The position numbers were made by a program, and so were the translations under genes. 8,284 nucleotides of DNA from CAZVWH01 sp964631175 (lineage in GTDB: Bacteria > Planctomycetota > Phycisphaerae > Sedimentisphaerales > Anaerobacaceae), in assembly GCA_964631175.1 (NCBI GenBank), contig CAZVWH010000116.1, forward strand, positions 1 to 8,284, in the 5' to 3' direction. The notes under the pieces are model-generated. The model made no database searches. It worked only from the letters and a program-made list of their open reading frames with translations, and was not told the DNA's origin. Positions within the stretch are counted from its first letter, which is position 1; each line of letters opens with the position of its first letter. This document shows positions 5,019-8,284 of this stretch, piece by piece.

Positions 5019-8000
5019 ATGTGTAGAAAGTCGAAGTTCCGTTATGAGGGGGCGAAGATCCGCTATGGCGGATTGATTAATCTGGTTTACGCTGTATTGA
5101 TATTGATTATAGCTGCGGGTATTCCGGCTCTCGCAACGGTCCCTATTACGGTTGAGAACTACAGCTTTGAAATACCCGAGGACGGCATGAAACGCGATAT
5201 AAATGTAGGTACACCGGGTATAGTTACAGGTTGGGCGAGAACAGACCCAATTACCTCGGCAGGCCGGGAATACGGCTATACACCCACCGAGGGTACTGCT
5301 ACTGCCTTTTTGGGCAAAGATGCCTTGATTTTCAACCTCACTGATTTTCTCACGATGGCCGGAGATAAGTTTCAGATGTTATTTGATGCAAGGTCCACCT
5401 GGCAAGGTAGCAATCTGCTGGCGCAACTGTATTATGACGATGTCGGTCGAGAGCCCGAGGGGCCAGGAAACCGGCGAGTATTTGCTACAACAATTGTAGA
5501 TTTGTCACAACAATCTGTATCTGCAACATTTGCCGTTGACAGTAACGCGGTTGGTCCAGCTATGAACGATCACAAGATCGGTATTCAGTTCAAACATGAA
5601 TATGTGGAAGGCTTGTGGCCCGACGACAATATATGGGCCGGCATTGATTATATTGAATTGTCTCTTCTGACTCCTCTTATGAGAGCTCAAGATCCCTTCC
5701 CGGAGCATGAAAGTTCGTACGGAGATTCCAGCGTGTCTCTTACGTGGGTTCCGGGGCCTGATGCGCCCACTGTGGACAACTACCACATATATTTGAGCGA
5801 AGATTGGGCTGATGTGAACGACGGCGCCCTAGATGCTGATAAAGGCTTGACCAATACTCCAAGCTATCAGGTTACGGATCTTGTTCGGGGCGAAACTTAC
5901 TATTGGCGAATCGATACGGTCATTGGAGCAGATTCGCAGAATGGCAAGGCCCATGTTTATAGAGGTAATATCTGGAACTTCGTTGCTAAGCCCTTGATTG
6001 CCTATAATCCTTATCCAAGTGCCGGCGCCGATTTTGTAGCTGTGGACCCTGTGCTTAGCTGGCAGGCAGGTTCCGGTGCTGTCGAAGGGCACGTAGTGGT
6101 CATCGGCGACAATTTCAATGATGTAAACAATATACCTGTAGGTACTTCTGGTATACCCTCGTTTAGAGCATACCTGACAAATCCAGCCGATACAAATTGG
6201 GCCCCCGAAGAAGCTGGACTTACCCTTGAGACCAACAAGGTTTACTATTGGCGGATTGATGAAGTCGAGTCCGCTTCGCCGCAAACTATACATAAGGGCG
6301 AGGTCTGGCAGTTTACGACCGTTCCAATAAAAGGGCTCGGCTCGATCACACGTGATTTGTGGGAGGACATCGAAGGTGTTGCCGTTGCTGATCTGACAAA
6401 CGATCCGAATTATCCGGATAGTCCCAGCTACACTGAAAATCTACTCAGTTTTGAGGCTCCACACATGGCGATAGTTAATTATGGTTCCCGCGTACACGGC
6501 TGGCTCTATATACGCAACTCCGGCGAATATACATTCTGGATCGCCAGTGGCGAGACCAGTCAACTATGGTTTGGCAGCCACCCTTCGACAGCATCTATAA
6601 TTGCCTTCGTGGACGGCGAGGAAGGCAGAGAAGGTTGGACTCAACCTCGCCAGTGGGACAAGTACCCTGAGATACAGCAATCCGACCCCATTTATCTGGA
6701 AGGCGGTGGCAATTTTTACTACATCATGGTGCTGCATAAGAAAGGGTGGGGCTACGATAATCTGTCGGCGGCCTGGATGGGCCCCGACAGCAATGGAATT
6801 CAAGAGGTCATTCCTGGCAGCAGTCTGATACCATTTGATCAGGTTGAGCTGACGGAGGCCTCCGGCCCGATTCCGGTTGCTCGTGCGATGGGTGTGCAGA
6901 GGGAGCCTACCTTTAGCTGGGTGGCGGGAGAATATGCTGCTACACACGACATATACCTCGGCACCGATGTTAATGCTGTCAACGATGCCAGCCGAGGCAA
7001 TGACCCGCTCGGCATTGGCGTAAGCCAAAACCAGTCAGCCACCACTTATGAGCCCGGAATCCTGGATTTCAACACAACCTATTACTGGCGTGTAGATGAG
7101 GTCAATGATGCTCACCCTGATAAGCTGTGGAAAGGCAACGTTTGGAGCTTTACGATAGGTAATTATCTTATTGTGGACGACTTTGAAGACTATAATGACT
7201 ACACACCTAACAGGACATTCGATGTTTGGGCTGACTATGCTGTGAATAATACCGGCATGACTGTGGGTCACCTTGATCCGCCCTTTGCTGAACAGCGTAT
7301 AGTTCACAGTGGCCGTCAAGCAATGTACATGCTTTACGACAACGATGGTACTGTGAATGAAGGTACCGACTACGAACAAAGCGGAACATTGCTTTATTCT
7401 GAAGCCGAACGCCAGTGGGTGGACCCACAAGATTGGACTAGAGAAGGTGTTGAGTCCTTAACACTCTGGCTGCGAGGCATACCAGCATCTGTTGGTAGCT
7501 TCTCGTCTGGGCCACCGATTACAATGACCGGTGCCGGTGCGGATATCTGGAGCACGTCTGACCATTTCCACTACGCTTACAAACGGCTCTCCGGTGTTGG
7601 AAGTATAACAGCAAAGGTAGTTAGCATGACTAATACTAACAACTCGGCCAAGGCAGGTGTTATGATTCGTGAGTCACTGGAGCCGGGCTCGGCACATGCA
7701 ATGATGAACATCCAGCCTATAAATGAAGTTCAGTTCCTGCGTCGTCTTGAGATGGGTTTCGAAAGCGAGACCGATGGACAAGGTGAAATCAGCACCCCGG
7801 TCTGGGTGAGATTGACCCGCAGCGGCAATACACTTACGGGAGACTATTCAGTTGACGGAGCTACCTGGGAGACGCTCGGTTCGGCTACGATACCCATGGT
7901 TTTGGATGTCTATATAGGCTTAATTGTGTGCAGCCACGACAGTAATGCAACGTGCACAGCCGAATTTTCCGATGTTACCACGACCGGCTCGGTTACAGGT

Positions 8001-8284
8001 GATTGGCAGTCGCAAGATGTTGGCATAGAAAGTAACATTGCCGAGCCAATGTATATAGTTCTGGCCGATAGCGCCGGCAATAGTGCGGTTGTAAATAATT
8101 CCGATCCAAGCGCAACGATAATAGGAATCTGGACGGAGTGGAATATTCCGCTGTTGGATTTTGCTGGTGTGAATATGCAGGCTATCAAGAGTATGGCCAT
8201 AGGTGTTGGTGACAAGGCAAATACAGCCCTTAGGGGTGCAGGTACACTATACATTGATGATATTCGATTATATCGTCCTTCACC
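5019..8284 (+). CDS. Large secreted multidomain protein with PA14-like, fibronectin III-like, DUF1349-like and FEDYND modules (3' end outside window)
   Basis: The frame stays open for 1088 codons to the window edge. A signal peptide has a basic start, a hydrophobic stretch (about 19-35) and a likely cut after PALA (residue 39). A galactose-binding-like sandwich follows (about 42-218, NYSFEIP to IDYIELSL). Next are two fibronectin III-like modules (about 225-323 and 325-436), a PA14-like domain (about 439-608, with GWLYIRNSGEYTFWIASGE and YYIMVLHKKG) and a third fibronectin-like module (about 615-714). A planctomycete-type module starts at VDDFEDYND (719-727) and closes with LYIDDIRLYRPS at the edge. 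A DUF1349-like domain is inserted into it (about 825-1005, GADIW..., KAGVMIRE, WVRLTRSGNT). These folds generally bind sugars or proteins outside the cell. I see no catalytic domain, so substrate and function are unknown. The missing end could hold an enzyme, a LamG domain or an anchor. Confidence 0.9.
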   Translation, partial: MCRKSKFRYEGAKIRYGGLINLVYAVLILIIAAGIPALATVPITVENYSFEIPEDGMKRDINVGTPGIVTGWARTDPITSAGREYGYTPTEGTATAFLGKDALIFNLTDFLTMAGDKFQMLFDARSTWQGSNLLAQLYYDDVGREPEGPGNRRVFATTIVDLSQQSVSATFAVDSNAVGPAMNDHKIGIQFKHEYVEGLWPDDNIWAGIDYIELSLLTPLMRAQDPFPEHESSYGDSSVSLTWVPGPDAPTVDNYHIYLSEDWADVNDGALDADKGLTNTPSYQVTDLVRGETYYWRIDTVIGADSQNGKAHVYRGNIWNFVAKPLIAYNPYPSAGADFVAVDPVLSWQAGSGAVEGHVVVIGDNFNDVNNIPVGTSGIPSFRAYLTNPADTNWAPEEAGLTLETNKVYYWRIDEVESASPQTIHKGEVWQFTTVPIKGLGSITRDLWEDIEGVAVADLTNDPNYPDSPSYTENLLSFEAPHMAIVNYGSRVHGWLYIRNSGEYTFWIASGETSQLWFGSHPSTASIIAFVDGEEGREGWTQPRQWDKYPEIQQSDPIYLEGGGNFYYIMVLHKKGWGYDNLSAAWMGPDSNGIQEVIPGSSLIPFDQVELTEASGPIPVARAMGVQREPTFSWVAGEYAATHDIYLGTDVNAVNDASRGNDPLGIGVSQNQSATTYEPGILDFNTTYYWRVDEVNDAHPDKLWKGNVWSFTIGNYLIVDDFEDYNDYTPNRTFDVWADYAVNNTGMTVGHLDPPFAEQRIVHSGRQAMYMLYDNDGTVNEGTDYEQSGTLLYSEAERQWVDPQDWTREGVESLTLWLRGIPASVGSFSSGPPITMTGAGADIWSTSDHFHYAYKRLSGVGSITAKVVSMTNTNNSAKAGVMIRESLEPGSAHAMMNIQPINEVQFLRRLEMGFESETDGQGEISTPVWVRLTRSGNTLTGDYSVDGATWETLGSATIPMVLDVYIGLIVCSHDSNATCTAEFSDVTTTGSVTGDWQSQDVGIESNIAEPMYIVLADSAGNSAVVNNSDPSATIIGIWTEWNIPLLDFAGVNMQAIKSMAIGVGDKANTALRGAGTLYIDDIRLYRPS
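5691..7160 (+). repeat. Three copies of a fibronectin III-like module at protein level
   Basis: Three stretches of about 100 residues share the same end signature: ETYYWRIDTV...NIWNF, KVYYWRIDEV...EVWQFTT and TTYYWRVDEV...NVWSFTIG. Each also has an earlier H-x(2)-Y/V-[LI]-x-x-D...VN segment (ADVNDG, NDVNNI, NAVNDA). Copies one and two are adjacent; a PA14-like domain (about 6333-6842) separates copies two and three. The DNA has diverged, so these are old duplications rather than recent tandem repeats. Confidence 0.7.

Noticed and set aside
7333..7375. Possible calcium-binding or dockerin-like loop around YDNDGTVNEGTDYE in the surface protein
   Set aside because: The acidic spacing does not fit an EF-hand or dockerin loop, and the stretch looks like a normal part of the FEDYND module.
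5505..7430. Several minus-strand frames of 68 to 154 codons within the surface-protein gene
   Set aside because: They are antisense shadows of a long frame with a signal peptide, strong ribosome binding site and clear domains.

Overview
The window looks like a contig from a metagenome-assembled genome of a planctomycete, probably a Phycisphaerae or Sedimentisphaerales relative. The main evidence is the long secreted protein on the right. Its 'VDDFEDYND' module, its repeated 'YYWR(I/V)DEV ... VW.FT' fibronectin-like modules and its PA14-like domain form a combination I know mainly from large surface proteins of that group. This placement is by pattern recognition, not a database search. A run of exactly 100 Ns (3172-3271) shows that the sequence is scaffolded.

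The left half (1-4518) is a leftward gene run in the order ligA, ribD, cofE-like. ligA encodes the NAD-dependent DNA ligase and is interrupted by the N gap. ribD encodes the bifunctional deaminase/reductase of riboflavin synthesis, and its start codon overlaps the ligA stop as ATGA. After a 260-base spacer rich in palindromes comes a CofE-like F420-0:gamma-glutamyl ligase family gene that runs off the left edge. RibD and CofE may be metabolically linked. The RibD route leads to 5-amino-6-ribitylaminouracil, which is the precursor of both riboflavin and the deazaflavin of F420. However, the CofE-like protein lacks a motif normally conserved in the family, so its exact reaction is uncertain.

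The middle (4519-5018) is a non-coding region between divergent genes. It holds a candidate ligA promoter placed so close to the start codon that the transcript may be leaderless, a set of mutually exclusive hairpins built from three copies of one 8-base unit, and a strong ribosome binding site for the rightward gene.

The right half (5019-8284) is a single rightward open frame of at least 1088 codons with no stop before the window ends. It encodes an exported multidomain protein: signal peptide, galactose-binding-like domain, two fibronectin III-like modules, PA14-like domain, a third fibronectin-like module, and a planctomycete 'FEDYND' beta-sandwich into which a DUF1349-like (concanavalin A-like) domain is inserted.

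I found no RNA genes, CRISPR arrays, transposases, phage genes or defence genes. The window does not contain an obvious new system. The items most worth a second look are the divergent CofE-like protein next to ribD, the palindromic elements in both intergenic regions, and the nested-domain surface protein.
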